Below, one piece after another: positions 11,818 through 22,744 of a stretch of 64,000 nucleotides of DNA (position 1 is its first letter; the number at the start of each line of letters is the position of its first letter). Under the pieces are notes generated by a model, which saw nothing but the letters and a program-made list of their open reading frames with translations, was not told the DNA's origin and did not search any database. The position numbers and the translations under genes are program-made. The stretch comes from Micrasema longulum. Taxonomy: Eukaryota; Arthropoda; Insecta; Trichoptera; Brachycentridae. The stretch spans positions 43,945 through 107,944 of the forward strand of contig JAGVSM010001446.1 in assembly GCA_022494885.1 (NCBI GenBank). Direction: 5' to 3'.

Positions 11818-12063
11818 TCATCATCATCATTACCTTTCCGTTGCATAAAGCACTGCTTTGGTACACCAATCGTAGCAATCTTGATCATTTTTGTCACATA
11901 AAGGTAAGATGTCTAATAGTTCAGATGCCAGTGCAGGGACTATACAATATTCAAGTGTAAAAAAACCGTTTCAAATAAAAATTTCATCTCAACCATGTCG
12001 GGAATGCAACCCGAGACCTCTCGCATGGTAGGCAAACGCGCTGACTACTTCACCACGAGGCCA
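11818..12063 (-). mobile_element. tRNA-derived SINE-A
   Basis: Minus-strand copy. Head GGCCTCGTGGTGAAGTAGTCAG..., GCGTTTGCCTACCATGCGAGAG, B-box-like GGGTTGCATTCC, body with CTAGTG-type spacer and CCCTGCACTGGCATCTGAAC, tail in (ATG)n at 11818-11830. The order matches the complete copy at 37683-37912. Its A-box and B-box-like blocks suggest descent from a tRNA gene and mobilisation by a LINE. Confidence 0.82.
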
Positions 12064-12064
12064 A

Positions 12065-12500
12065 CAATAAAAATAACGTGCCCTTATTGGGGTAATCCGT
12101 GCCGAGGGCACTAAACAATATACTTTTTTACATATGAGAATATACATGTAAAACATAATCAAGTGTATTTAAAAAAAAATTAGGACGCTTTAACCATTCA
12201 ATATATATTGGATGTTTCATTATTTAACCAAATATTACTTAAATTATAAATAAAAAAATAATTATAACTTAAAATACCTTTTTTTTTCAATTTAAATTAG
12301 TAAAGTTTATTTTGATGAATAAGCTTGTGTAGTTTGAAATCGGTCAGTAGAAAAAAAAAGGGTGAAAACAAAATTTTTAAAAGATTTTTTTTTATCGCAA
12401 AACATACACTTGTGGAGCAGGTATTTCAAAATCAGTTTGGTATAATGACACAATCCATTCTACGTCTACCAACCTTCACTGTACGAGGTATAATAAAAAT
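12065..12500 (-). pseudogene. LINE-D 3' end
   Basis: Minus-strand 3' end of the LINE family seen at 19310-20200 and 36960-37500. Shared blocks are CCCTTATTGGGGTAATCCGTG / GCCGAGGGCAC near 12079-12110 (compare 19326-19357) and ACTTGTGGAGCAG...ACAATCCATTCTACGTCTACC near 12407-12471 (compare 36970-37030). Only UTR and the last codons are present. Confidence 0.65.
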
Positions 12501-12569
12501 AAAATAAAAGTAACTCAGTCCAAACTATAATTAATAAAGCTCATTCGACCCGAAATTTCTAAACTTAAT

Positions 12570-12838
12570 CAGTCATCATTCATATATCCCTTTCCGCACT
12601 TAATGGTGCATAGAACACTGAATTGGTTCACGAATCGCAGCGAGTCTTAATATTTATTTGTAACATGGAAGTAACATGATCAGTCTTACGCTTCAGGTAC
12701 CAGTCTAGGGACTATAAAATATTCTAGTGTAAAAACACCATTTTTAAATAATATTTTATAGCAAACAAAATGGAAATCAAACCCAAGACATCTTGCATGC
12801 TAAGCAAATGCGCTGACCATTACACCACAAGGTAGACT
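12570..12838 (-). mobile_element. tRNA-derived SINE-A
   Basis: Minus strand: head CTACCTTGTGGTGTAATGGTC, GCGCATTTGCTTAGCATGCAAG, then the spacer and ...CCCTAGACTGGTACCTGAAG / CGTAAGACTGATCATG body and a tail with GCACCATTAAGTGCGG. Second of four SINE-A copies within 1.6 kb. Confidence 0.82.
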
Positions 12839-12936
12839 AAAAGTTCATAAGTAAAAAATAATTTATATTTAGATACTTTTGCGTGCAAAAAAAATATAAC
12901 TCCTCATTATACTTATTAGACAAAAACCATATAAAG

Positions 12937-13005
12937 CTTCCCAGGAATTGAACTTAGGATTTTGAGCATGGCAAATGAATACCCCAACCACTCACTACTT
13001 TTTTA
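12937..13005 (-). mobile_element. SINE-A head fragment
   Basis: Only the tRNA-like head is visible: GTGGTTGGGGTATTCATTTG, CCATGCTCAAAATCC and a B-box-like AAGTTCAATTCC on the minus strand. Confidence 0.55.
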
Positions 13006-13177
13006 CACTAGATGTTCTTTTTCAGGATTCTTACTTGCGAGCAGTGATCGAGTCGAAAGAACTCGTCCACGATTCTGGTTCTATTCTGAAACACAAAACT
13101 GTATTTTTCATCTGCCTGGACACAGACAAAATTTGTAAATATTCACATGGATATATCTTCAATACAATAACATACGT

Positions 13178-13412
13178 CGGCCTCGGGGTGTAATAGTCAG
13201 CGCATTTGCCTAGCACGCAAGAGGTCTCGGGTTTGAATCCCAAAAGGGTAAATATTAAATATATTTTTGAAAGAGTGTTTTCACACAAGAATATTTCATA
13301 GTCCCTAGACTGGTAGCTGAAGCGTAAGTCTGATCATCTTACCTAAAATTGGTGTACCAATGTTATGCCCTATGCACCATTTGGTGTGGAAAAGGTATGA
13401 CGATAACGATGC
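13178..13412 (+). mobile_element. tRNA-derived SINE-A
   Basis: Plus strand: CGGCCTCGGGGTGTAATAGT head, GCATTTGCCTAGCACGC, B-box-like GGGTTTGAATCCC, body CCCTAGACTGGTAGCTGAAG, and tail CCCTATGCACCATTTGGTG followed by GATAACGATG. Nearly full length. Confidence 0.85.
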
Positions 13413-14043
13413 TAACTTCAATTACATAATCACACATAATATATAGAAATACATTTGTATTAAAAGTTGTACACGGGTGGGTACTTTTAAAATATCGTTA
13501 ATTAAAATATATTTCTAAGGGATAAATTTCAAGATGGAAAGAATCATGAAATAATATGCCTATATTGCTATATGTTGACAATTTACCAATGATCGTAGGA
13601 AATCAGTGAATTTCACACTTCTGTAGATTAACTTATATTAATAAAATCAATTTGGTTTTTTTGGTGTTCCATCAAGTTTTTGTCTCGCGTAAATTGAAGG
13701 CTAACGTTTTCAGAATTTCAGGATTTCAGGTATTCCGCTTCCTTGCCCCCGTAATGTCCCGCGAGACCTGAAAGGTCAAATTCAATGGTAATGATAATAT
13801 ACTTGTGAAATTATCTCACCCTTGTGAAATCAGTCCATTTCAATTTTTTACTAACCCCCAAATCTATTCCGGTATTACTCAGAAAATTTTATAAATAGTT
13901 TATTTCAGCTAGCATTATGGACTAACCAATAAATATTTCTATTTCACATATGGATGGTGTTATGCAAAAATGTGTCAAGCCCCAAAATAAAGTAAAAAAA
14001 CTGTAAGTATCAGAATAATGATTCAAAAGTAATGTTATTCCAA
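13413..14043. other. Unassigned
   Basis: No supported gene. A short GC-richer block, CCTTGCCCCCGTAATGTCCC, lies near 13742-13761. Confidence 0.4.
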
Positions 14044-14166
14044 TATTTGAGTTTGTTCAAATGTTTGCAGACAAAAGACTGGATTTCACCTTTTTGGGAG
14101 TCATTAATATTAACAAATTACAACAGGGATGCAGAATACCTTAAATAAGGGAATATGGAAGTCTAG
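14044..14166. repeat. FB foldback repeat, left end only
   Basis: Outer flank TTTGAGTTTGTTCAAATGTT then TTGCAGACAAAAGACTGG, the CATTAATATTAACAAATTAC / AACAGGGATG end and the arm GGAATATGGAAGTCTAGGCA. The arm stops exactly where the A-rich tail of the minus-strand LINE begins (14167), so the LINE has inserted into, or deleted, the rest. Confidence 0.65.
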
Positions 14167-15480
14167 GCATTTATTTTTATTTTATTTTAATTTTAATTTT
14201 ATTTTATTTATTTATTAACGGACATTGTCCATGTGTACAATTTATAGGGTTTAAATATTGTAATAAAAGAATAGTTTAAAACATTAAATAAATAAAAAAG
14301 AAGCATTGACAAACATAAGGGACATTAAGACAAGATCTGGACTATTTATTTAGTGCTCGTTTAAATCGTTGTAAACTTAAACAAAAAAAACACAGATCTT
14401 GTCTCGAGTTAAAAATACGACAAAGACGGGTCATTGGAGAATTATGGCCATAGTTTGTTCTATGCTGATCGATGTACAGTACTTCATTGTTTCTCAACCT
14501 ACGAGTCGAAAAATTTAATTTTATTTGTCCCAGTAATGATGGAACATCGATTATACCATTCAGTATGCCGAACATATATATGGAGTCAATATTAGTTCTA
14601 CGTTTTTGTAGACTAGAAATATTTAACATTGACTCTATTTCAGCATAAGAATAATTACCTCTCTTTAGTCCAAGCATCCAAGCTACTTTTCGAAACAAGC
14701 AATGTTGGACTGATTCAATGTGATTTATGCGATCGACATAAAATAGAGACCAGAACATGGAGGCATATTCAAGAAGAGGGCGAACAGATGAGCAATAAAG
14801 AGTTTTGATGTGATGTACGAACATTAGTAAAATCAGAGGATATTATGTTAATGAAGCCAAGTAATTTCAGTGATTAATTTACTGTATTATCTATGTATAT
14901 GCTCATTGTATGTCAGTTTACAGTCCAAAACAACTCCCAAATCTCTGATGGACTTAACAACATCAATTTCGGAGTTTTCTAATAGGTACTCCAAGGAAAT
15001 CGGTTGTTTTGTTTTTGTTGAAAGGACATTATTTTGCATTTTTGAATATTTTGTTTTTAACTTTACACCATCGGTTAAAAGAGTTAATGTCTGATTGAAG
15101 AAGAAAACATTCTTGTAAAGTTTGAAATATTTAGAAAAAATTGTTGTCGTCGGCGAAGAGACAAAAGCGAGAGTAAGAGAATGAGTTATTAACATCATTA
15201 ATAAACAAATTGAAAAGCAGAGGTGCCAAATGAGCACCCTGAGGTACATTCGATGTAACATCAGCACAAGTTGATAAATAGTTATTTATCCGAACATTTT
15301 GTTTCCTACCAGTAAGATACGATTTAATAAATGAGAGAAATGGATTTCTTATTCCCAAGGCATGTAATTTATATATGAGATGGTCATAGACCCTGTACCT
15401 AGACTTCCAAATTTTTTTCTTTGAGGTATTCTCCATTCCTGTTGTAATTTGTTCATTAGTCCATTTAAAACAATTGTTTT
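14167..15480 (-). pseudogene. CR1/Jockey-group LINE, 5'-truncated, three frames
   Basis: The minus strand carries, in order: an RT core piece (15436-15131) with YDHLIYKLHALGIRNPFLSF, SNVPQGAHLAPLLFNLFIND and the catalytic LFADD; a second piece (to 14887) with VKSIRDLGVVLDCKLTYNEH; and a C-terminal piece (14824-14342) with LLEYASMFWSL, LQKRRTNIDSIYMFGILNG and TNYGHNSPMTRLCRIFN. The FADD box, PQG...GPLL-type block and RDLGV block define the LINE RT family, but the pieces lie in different frames. The element ends in an AAATA-type A-rich tail at 14167-14215. Its tail abuts an FB arm. Endonuclease and ORF1 are absent. Confidence 0.88.
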
Positions 15481-16395
15481 GATGAGTTTAAACTTACAAA
15501 TTCTCTGTTATATCTCGATGTGTTAACCAAAAGCCATTAAACTAGACTGAAATCAATGTAACGCCGCTTCAAGATGCTTAGTATATTGTTGCGAATTAAG
15601 ATCTATATGTGGTTGACATGATAACAATATTGCGAAAATGTGTTAACTGCGCAATGGACGCTTCCTTGGCCAGACTTGCCGACAAATTTTGTTTATTACG
15701 AACAGCAGCTAACGTTTCGTAATTTGAGAAATCTTATTGATAATAAATTCCAAGGTATTTTTAACGTCTGGCTATTGGAACATGAAGCTTTTATTTCAAT
15801 TTCACTATTTTCTTACTTAAAATTTGACATCTCGATACAATATATTATATTAAAAAATTATCATTTTAAAAAACACAAAAAAAAAAGATTTGTGTTTTTT
15901 TTTGGAAGTAACATCGTTTAAAACATTTATGCGTTTTTGTTATTACAAAGGTAATGGTTTTGAGGGTTTCTATAAAAATGTGTTATCCCACTTTTTTGGT
16001 AATTTTGTGTTAAAAAAAAATAGTCATTGAAATTTTATCATCTTTTTTTTGTTTTATTAAGTTCTTTTTATATATTCAACCAAAATGCCATTGATGTTAA
16101 ACATCAATTATCTCAGTTTGAGGTTTGTGTGGCTTAACACATTTTTTCATAACACCATCCATACGTTATATAGTTTCGTATTTATTTTTCTTATGGCAAA
16201 AGTCTTTATTGTTAAATATAGACTCTTGTTGAAGCAAAAATTTAAGAAATAATATTTTAAAGAAATACTGTTGATTCTCTGTCCAGGCGGATGAAGAATA
16301 CAATAACTGTGTGTGGCAATAGAACCACAATCCGACGATGGTTTTTAGTAGGTGGCTACTATCAGAAAAAATACTGAGAAATTTAATCGCATGGG
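15481..16395. other. Unassigned AT-rich stretch
   Basis: No supported gene. Several A and T homopolymer runs, nothing else recognised. Confidence 0.4.
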
Positions 16396-16455
16396 GTTAA
16401 TCCACGTATTGTAATGATTGGTGCGTTTGCCTACCATACTTCAGTGTGATTCCTA
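16396..16455 (+). mobile_element. SINE-A head, interrupted
   Basis: CACGTATTGTAATGATTGGT then GCGTTTGCCTACCATACTTC and GTGTGATTCC form a SINE-A tRNA-like head. The matching body resumes at 17201, so the SINE was split by later insertions. Confidence 0.55.
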
Positions 16456-16479
16456 AGAATATATCCAAGTACTTGTAAT

Positions 16480-16544
16480 TTTCTCGCACTGAACGGTTTA
16501 GGTGAGCAAGAAGAATTCGCTTTAAAGCAATATGCCCGCCTTTA
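16480..16544 (+). mobile_element. LINE 3' UTR fragment, left part
   Basis: CACTGAACGGTTTAGGTGAG then AAGAATTCGCTTTAAAGCAA and TGCCCGCC. From memory this resembles a LINE 3' end widespread in Lepidoptera. It continues at 17145 after the Helitron, ending in AAAGTGTTAAATAAATAAAT. Confidence 0.5.
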
Positions 16545-17144
16545 TCTTTATATATATATTTTTTCAGTGCGTGTGATGTCACTTAACTCCTCCAAAACGG
16601 CTTAACTAATTTACGTGCGGTTTTCAGAGAAATATAGATATGTGCGCTGTGCGTGTTCGTATTAAAATCTTCAATCTAATATGTAAAAGATAAGTAAGGA
16701 GCATAAATGTTTTATTTATCAATCTACCAGAGTTACATTCGAGGAGAATGCATTTATAAAAAAATGGAACGAAGTGGTTTTTTTGTGTATGAAAAAAGTT
16801 TGTTTTTTAACGTTTACAAACAGCTTTATTTTTGTGGATCTCAATCAGATTCTTTCCTTAAATTCCTTATAATTTCTACCCATTTATTTCTTTTTGCTGA
16901 ATTTTTAGTAATACTAAAATAATATTAAATCCAAAACATTTTCGAAAACTGTATTCCTACATAAGAACACTCCTCTGTTGGTGAGAACACCGGAGTTTGA
17001 CGTTTGCAAAAAAAATTCCATATAAAAAAAAACAATTATTTTATGTTTTGAAATTCAACAATAAACAAGAACCTGGGTACCTACTTATGAATGATAAATC
17101 TTTTGCCAACGTTTGGACAGGACAACGTCCGTCGGGTCCACTAG
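16545..17144 (+). mobile_element. Non-autonomous Helitron-like element
   Basis: Begins TCTTTATATATATATTTTTT just after an A and ends ...CCACTAG just before a T, the A|TC...CTAG|T layout of Helitrons. A short hairpin (GGAC-AAC-GTCC, 17119-17130) lies about 10 bases before the CTAG end, as expected for a Helitron terminator. Near the 5' end is CTTAACTCCTCCAAAACGGC then TTAACTAATTTACGTGCGG, a 'gaactcctcc..acggct' motif that recurs in insect Helitron-like elements (from memory). There is no Rep/helicase coding capacity in about 600 bp. It sits inside a LINE 3' UTR, which itself sits inside a SINE-A. Confidence 0.7.
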
Positions 17145-17197
17145 TATGTATATATATTGTATGGGTATTTACATAAAGTGTTAAATAAATAAATACT
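17145..17197 (+). mobile_element. LINE 3' UTR fragment, right part with A-rich tail
   Basis: TGTATGGGTATTTACATAAA then GTGTTAAATAAATAAATAC completes the LINE 3' end begun at 16480. Confidence 0.5.
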
Positions 17198-17200
17198 AAA

Positions 17201-17398
17201 AGTCCCTAGTTAGATTTCTGGAAAGCTCAATATGAAAGTTTGATGTGAAAGGTGGTTTAACATTTCAATATTTAATTGTTCCTTAAATGGCACCTGAATC
17301 GTAAGACTGATCACCTATTTTTCATGTAATCTTAATCAACGCTGTATTTATGCTGTATTTGGTGAATGAATGCAGTTTCTGTCTATTGCAGATATGGG
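17201..17398 (+). mobile_element. SINE-A body and tail, resumed
   Basis: AAAGTCCCTAGTTAGATTTC, then CCTGAATCGTAAGACTGATC and GCTGTATTTGGTGAATGAAT match the SINE-A body downstream of the point lost at 16455. Confidence 0.6.
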
Positions 17399-17603
17399 CA
17401 TGATAATAAACATTTTACAGAATCAAAAATATTTTTCTGGAATTATATTTTGATACGAAATCTATATTGTGTGTGTGTGCTGTGTTCGTTTATTACTTCG
17501 ATGCCTCGATGGAATGTAAACAAAGACTGCCTTTTCCCAAAACATGTTTAAAGAAAATTGTAGTATGTTCATTTGGTTTTCGATATATATAGATGTTTGG
17601 ATA

Positions 17604-17665
17604 ATGTATATAGCGCCATTTTTGTGAAAATCACCTCAAGGGTGCTGTACTATAAATAAATATCC
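17604..17665 (-). mobile_element. L2-like LINE 3' terminus
   Basis: On the minus strand: GTACAGCACCCTTGAGGTGA ... AAAATGGCGCTATATACATT. It matches the end of the L2-like element at 46035-46090 (GTAAAGCGCCCTTGAGG...AATGGCGCTATATAAG). No coding sequence accompanies it. Confidence 0.7.
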
Positions 17666-17669
17666 CAGC

Positions 17670-17865
17670 ACGTCTTGCAGCTACAGAGCGCATTAAAAGT
17701 AAAAAATCTAACCCCTATTTAGATTGCAACAAGTCTTGCAGCTACGAAGGGCATGGACAGTTGAAATTCAAGACCCCATTTGCTTAATTTACATATTTGA
17801 TAACATTAACATAATATAATAGCTAACATCTCAAAAAGTCTTGCAGCTACAAAACGCATCGACGA
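17670..17865 (+). repeat. Three irregularly spaced copies of a 22-bp word
   Basis: GTCTTGCAGCTACxxAxxGCAT occurs at about 17674, 17732 and 17837. The spacers (about 58 and 105 bp) are unrelated to each other. It immediately follows the L2 3' end. Unknown role. Confidence 0.7.
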
Positions 17866-18589
17866 GTGGAATTTTAGCAACTTAAGAATGATTTTTAAAA
17901 GTTTACAATAAAAAAAACTCAAAAATAATACACCGAACAAAAAACATACGAGAAGTAAGTATGGCAATTAAGTGTACATGTAACAGCACAAAAATTAAAC
18001 GATAAAAAATTAAACAAAGATAGCATTCCTACACTTATTATTAAGGTTAACAATAGAGATAATAGACGATACTCGAATTCAAAGGGTCTCTGTTTTACGC
18101 ATACAGTTTACAGGGTCTATTGTCCTTTTCCTAGTACATAACTGTAAAAACGTTTGGTTCACATTTGGTTGTTCCCTAGGAGATGATAGTAAATGCCCAT
18201 CTGTATGCGTAGGTAGGTACCAAGGAATCTATCCGCTTCTTGTCAGTTTTATTTGTTATTATTAGACGCATGTTTCCCACTCAAAACTTCTGATTATTAT
18301 TATTTTACTTTGATTAAGAATTCAGAAAAACTTGTGTATTACTTCTGATATTTAAGTAATTTTACGTGATACAGGAAAAAAGTGTTGTTTGTATTTTCAA
18401 ATGAACGTAGATAGGTAGCACTATATCATACAGATTTTTTTTAATAATAAATAATTAAATTTTGGAACTTGATCACAAATAAACACATTTTTGAACAGTT
18501 TTAACAGAAGCACAGTTACAAAATCGTTATAATAAATGTGTCATATCAAATAAAAGGGATAAGGACTTGCGTTTTCTTTCCTTTGGCAC
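17866..18589. other. Unassigned AT-rich stretch
   Basis: Nothing recognised. Confidence 0.4.
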
Positions 18590-19265
18590 TTGTTCCAGGA
18601 TAGCGGTCAATTGTTTTTTGAGCGCTTTACGTTATTTGAATTGATCCGGCACGACATCTTTTATAAATATTTTAAGCCGTTCTTTCGCTGTCCATTCGCT
18701 CTACATGTCTAAACCAGCCAGAGCTCCTTTCTTGATTTTGTCGATAGTGCCTATTTCAACCTTGCATAATGTACGGATCTCAACATTTGCGCATCTATCG
18801 TACATAGTTTTACCAAACATTCGCCTAATAAATCGCATTTCGACAGCATTAAACCTACTTTAATCACTGTTTTTCCAAGTCCATACTTTGCTCCCATACA
18901 CCAGGACTCCATTGTGAACGGCTAATTTTGCCTCTTGTGACAAACATTTATTTACTTAAATTAATTTAAGTGCACCGTTCAGTCTGTTACCGGCACTCAC
19001 CCTCCTTTTAATATCTTTCTCAGTCATTCCAACCCTAGTATACATACTTCCCAGATAGACAAATTCCTTTACTTTTTTTAGTATAACCCCATTTACATTC
19101 ACATTTAGTCATACTTTTATTTCTTTCAAAAACCATCTCATTCGATTTATCGACATTCATCATCAAATCGCTTCCCTCGCATACATCATAGACCTTTGTT
19201 ACCAAGAATTGTAGTTCATCTTTGTTGTTAGCAAAAAGCACGGCATCATCAGTAAACAAAAGACA
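18590..19265 (-). pseudogene. RTE-a LINE, RT end and C-terminus
   Basis: The minus-strand ORF 19259-19035 opens with MFTDDAVLFANNKDELQFLV, where FTDD is a variant of the catalytic FADD box, followed by MNVDKSNEMVFERN and a KGICLSGKYVY block (the 'FVYLGSMYT' position). Further down, broken frames give the AEMRFI.RMF-type region and HVER-type region at 18700-18850. This is the same family as 1-740, but it includes the RT active-site end, so it is the most 5' material for RTE-a here. Several stops and frameshifts. Confidence 0.85.
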
Positions 19266-19309
19266 ATTTTTATTTATCTATAATTTTACATTGTTCGTAT
19301 TCTTTTTTT

Positions 19310-20200
19310 TATACAGAATAATGTTCCCTTACTGGGGTGTCCCGTGCCGAGGGAAACATTTTACAAAATATGAAACATACCTAAGATTAGCTATTTAACA
19401 AAGTTAACATAATAATAACGATAAAAAAACGTGATTAATTCAATTAACTTCATTATAATTAACATAATTAACAAAAATAATCATAAAAAACATAACTTAT
19501 TTATATAGACCAATTAAAAAAAATATCATAAACAGTGCATATATTTTACCTATTTGGCTTGATCCACTCGTCAATCCGTGCGCAACCCACCTCCACTATC
19601 TATTTCTTAATAGCAATTTTATATTTTGAGAACTTACTAATTGTTCTTATGAAGAATGGAAGTAGATTGTAGACTTTAACCGAGTAGTAGGTCAATCCTC
19701 TTTGACCGACGGTTGTATTTATTTTTTTATTTTTTTGCAGCATCAGGGTGGAGTATCCAGTAACTCTTGTATTTGTAACGGAAGACAGAGAATAATGCTA
19801 ACGTGCGCATAGTAACAAAGTTTTTCCATTTAGTTGTTTTATAGATTTGACATTAAGATTTCAAATATACCGAGGGAGCTAGTTCTGATTAAGTTCTGAT
19901 AAGATAATTTTTATCAAATTTTTTCGTGCAATTTTTATTTGCTTGAGCAGTGTGTCATTTTCACATCCCCATCCAATTATCCCATATTCCAAAACTGATT
20001 GAGTTATTGGGTAATATATTTTTAAAGGTTCTTTTAGGCAAATTATATTTCTTATAGTTTTAAAAAAGGAAATTTGTTTATTCAATTCATTTTCAATATG
20101 ATCAATTTGATTGGTCCATTTTAAATTTTCATCTATATAAATTCCCAAATATTTAATTGAATCTACTCTGTCCAACGATTTACAAATACATTCAATATTC
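19310..20200 (-). pseudogene. LINE-D reverse transcriptase C-terminal region
   Basis: The minus-strand ORF 20175-19879 encodes DRVDSIKYLGIYIDENLKW, then LEYGIIGWGCENDTLLKQI and ARKNLIKIIL. These are the blocks 'KYLGI..D..L.W..HI', 'Y....SVLEYGI..WG' and 'QK..IKIIL' that follow the RT core in Jockey-group LINEs. A further frame (about 19740-19600) gives TTVGQRGLTYYSVKVYNLLP, the 'a..YNLLP' closing block. The 3' UTR runs to about 19315. 37181-37456 is a second copy, and 12065-12500 a third. Confidence 0.85.
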
Positions 20201-22449
20201 AGTTAAATCACCCATTTTTGCTCTCATTCTTAAGCCTTTCAGTTCTTTCATACAGTTATCCTATAAATGAGTCCGTACAATAAACTTTTTGCAAATACGC
20301 ACGAAAAATTATACGTTTCTAGAAACCTTGTCTGATTTAACAACCAAAATTTGAATAAAATAACTCGCTGGACATACATTTACCAGAAATGTTTAGGCAA
20401 ATTACATCTTTGCACAATAAATCAAGTTTTAATAACACAACACTCTCTGAGTTCATACGATGCCGACGCGACGTTTGTACTTAAGAATATTGATTCAAAT
20501 GTCACATTGTGGATGAAAAATTGTGAACACTCATTATAACACTAAACACATCCGAATTTACTGAATGTGACCCGAAAAAGTGACGCCAAGAGAATTTCTG
20601 ATACCCATATGCTAAAACAATTCCGAAGAAACGTTCGTTTCTTGTTTTCACGTAATATGCTACCGTAACAAGTAACAACTCGTATAGTGAAGTTGCGAAT
20701 TTGTTTGCCCGGAAAGCGACTTTCTTCGAGAAGTGTGGTGCCACTTTACGAAATTGCCAAATAATAAGCTCATAAATATGTAACATTCCCTCGAAAATAA
20801 ATCAAAATCCGGTGTGTGGTTAATAAAGCGGAAAAACCTTTTTGTTCCTAGCAAAGGTCGGCACGTACAGCGTACAGTCCGCAGGAAGGGGTTGACAAAT
20901 AGAGTATTTGCGGGGCTTTTTTCACCCCCTTTCTCTTCACGTCACGGAAATCATCGCGGAAAATTGAAATATAAAGGGTTGATTAAAACCCGCGATGACA
21001 GTTTGGGGTTACGCGTTTTTATTCTGACACGATTGTCACAGCTGGTTTGCGTGTTTAGAAATAAAGTACAACTTTACAATCGAGACTGCAACATTTACTT
21101 ACAATATATCAGCCGATATATTATCAATACTATCGATTGCATTTGAACGACATCACTAATTATACTAACTTTAATGAACGGTTTATGCATAGAATTAGGA
21201 ATAGTCCAGAAACCACTTACGCACATCAAACAGAAGGCAACCAAACTACTCATAAATTAGTAGGGTTTACGTTTAGACCCATTTGTTTCTTTGTAGACGT
21301 CGATCAGTACGCAATTCCTGATTTAATTTCAACTATGCCGTATTGTGTCCTTTTAAAGTGTAAAAATACTGCTAGGATCTTAAAGAAACAGGATGCAATC
21401 ACATTTCATGTGTAATTAGCAAAGGAATGTGTGTGTAACAAATGCATTACATAAACATTGCATTATTTTGTCCATCTGTCAGATTGTCAAAGAAACAAAA
21501 TGGAAATTTCGTTAGTGTTGCCAGGGTAGTATTTTTGTTCCCTACTTTGCTCATCTAATGATAGAGCTAATGAAAATTGGATCTCGGATTAAAAACTAAA
21601 TTGTGGAATTTAGACCGACGTTATCTTCAAAACATTAAATATTATTTAACATGATATAAAAATATCCGTTTTATGTCAAATAAAATTTATTGTATATTTT
21701 AAGTTTAAAGTTCATTAATTCAATAACTCTTATTAAATGACCCTTTATTTATCTACTCTGTTGTGTCAATCAATATTTTCGGGTGCACAATAAAATTTTA
21801 GAGAAATTAACAGATTGCTTTTTTTTGCCCTACATTTGTGTTATAATTATATTTTTTCCCATCGTGCAACATTACACGGTGGCATCACGAATGTGCGCGG
21901 TGAAAGTGAGGCAAAGTGGGGGAATTATTGGGCACAGTCCGGTATTTTCAATTATTATTCTACGCTCCTTCTGGATTATTCTTAATTCTATGGGTTTATG
22001 TATATTGTTAACAATCATAATTTTTTGCTAAAAGGTCATAAATTTTTGCATGATTTTTTATCATAAAAGGTTTACAGCTTATGAGTCCATAAAAACTGCA
22101 TTTTTTCTCGTATTTTGATGTATAAATTGATACATTTATTTACCTACTTTACGTTAAAAAATATAAAGTTTTTCTTTTCGTTTGTTTGATTTCATTATTA
22201 TTTTTATATTTTATTTCTTATAAATGAAATAATACGGTGTGGATTTTTACGGGAACGATTTTTTTATTATATTTTGGCATTGTATTTAGTCATATATGTA
22301 TGCAGAAAACTATAATTGGCTTATGACTTTAGTTTATTTATAAATATTCTGTTTTTTTGTTGTTATAATGGCTATTGTTTTTTTTTTTAATAAATGAAAA
22401 CAAAGAAACTTGCGCAAAAAACGGATTAAAAATATTTACAATTGAAAAA
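20201..22449. other. Unassigned, possibly unique DNA
   Basis: No TE or gene recognised in about 2.2 kb. 20835-21030 is less AT-rich and carries a 110-codon ORF (20814-21146) without familiar motifs. 21875-21945 contains another GC-richer patch. Could be host intron or intergenic sequence. Confidence 0.4.
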
Positions 22450-22570
22450 TTGGGTTGTGATCCCGTGGATAGTATTGCGAACTCACGGATCAGGGGTCCG
22501 AGGTTCGAACCCCATTCAACCCGAACTTGATTCTTATGGTCTAATCATTCAAAATGTTTTTAAAATTGTT
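22450..22570 (+). repeat. tRNA-like repeat (SINE-C)
   Basis: GGGTTGTGATCCCGTGGATA head and a textbook B-box-like GAGGTTCGAACCCC at 22500-22513, then CAACCCGAACTTGATTCTTA. This is the copy with the best conserved B-box. Confidence 0.7.
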
Positions 22571-22744
22571 GAAAATCTGATTTTACGTTTTATTTGGTTC
22601 ACAAAGAATTAAAAATATTATTTAAAGGTTTGATATATTCAGATTAAAAAAAAAAACAATTATTAGCAAACATTAATAAAAACATTTTTTTTAATAACAA
22701 AGAGATAATAATAAAAGGTTGAATAAATAAATGAGTTATGTTTT

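Noticed and set aside
17670..17865. CRISPR-like array
   Set aside because: Repeats are diverged, spacing is irregular (58 and 105 bp), and the DNA is clearly eukaryotic.
20814..21146. Host gene
   Set aside because: A basic, low-information ORF with no recognisable domain, no good start context and no splice pattern I could support.
22450..22525. tRNA gene (B-box GGTTCGAACCCC)
   Set aside because: No clear 7-bp acceptor stem and the same segment is repeated four times with a common non-tRNA end.
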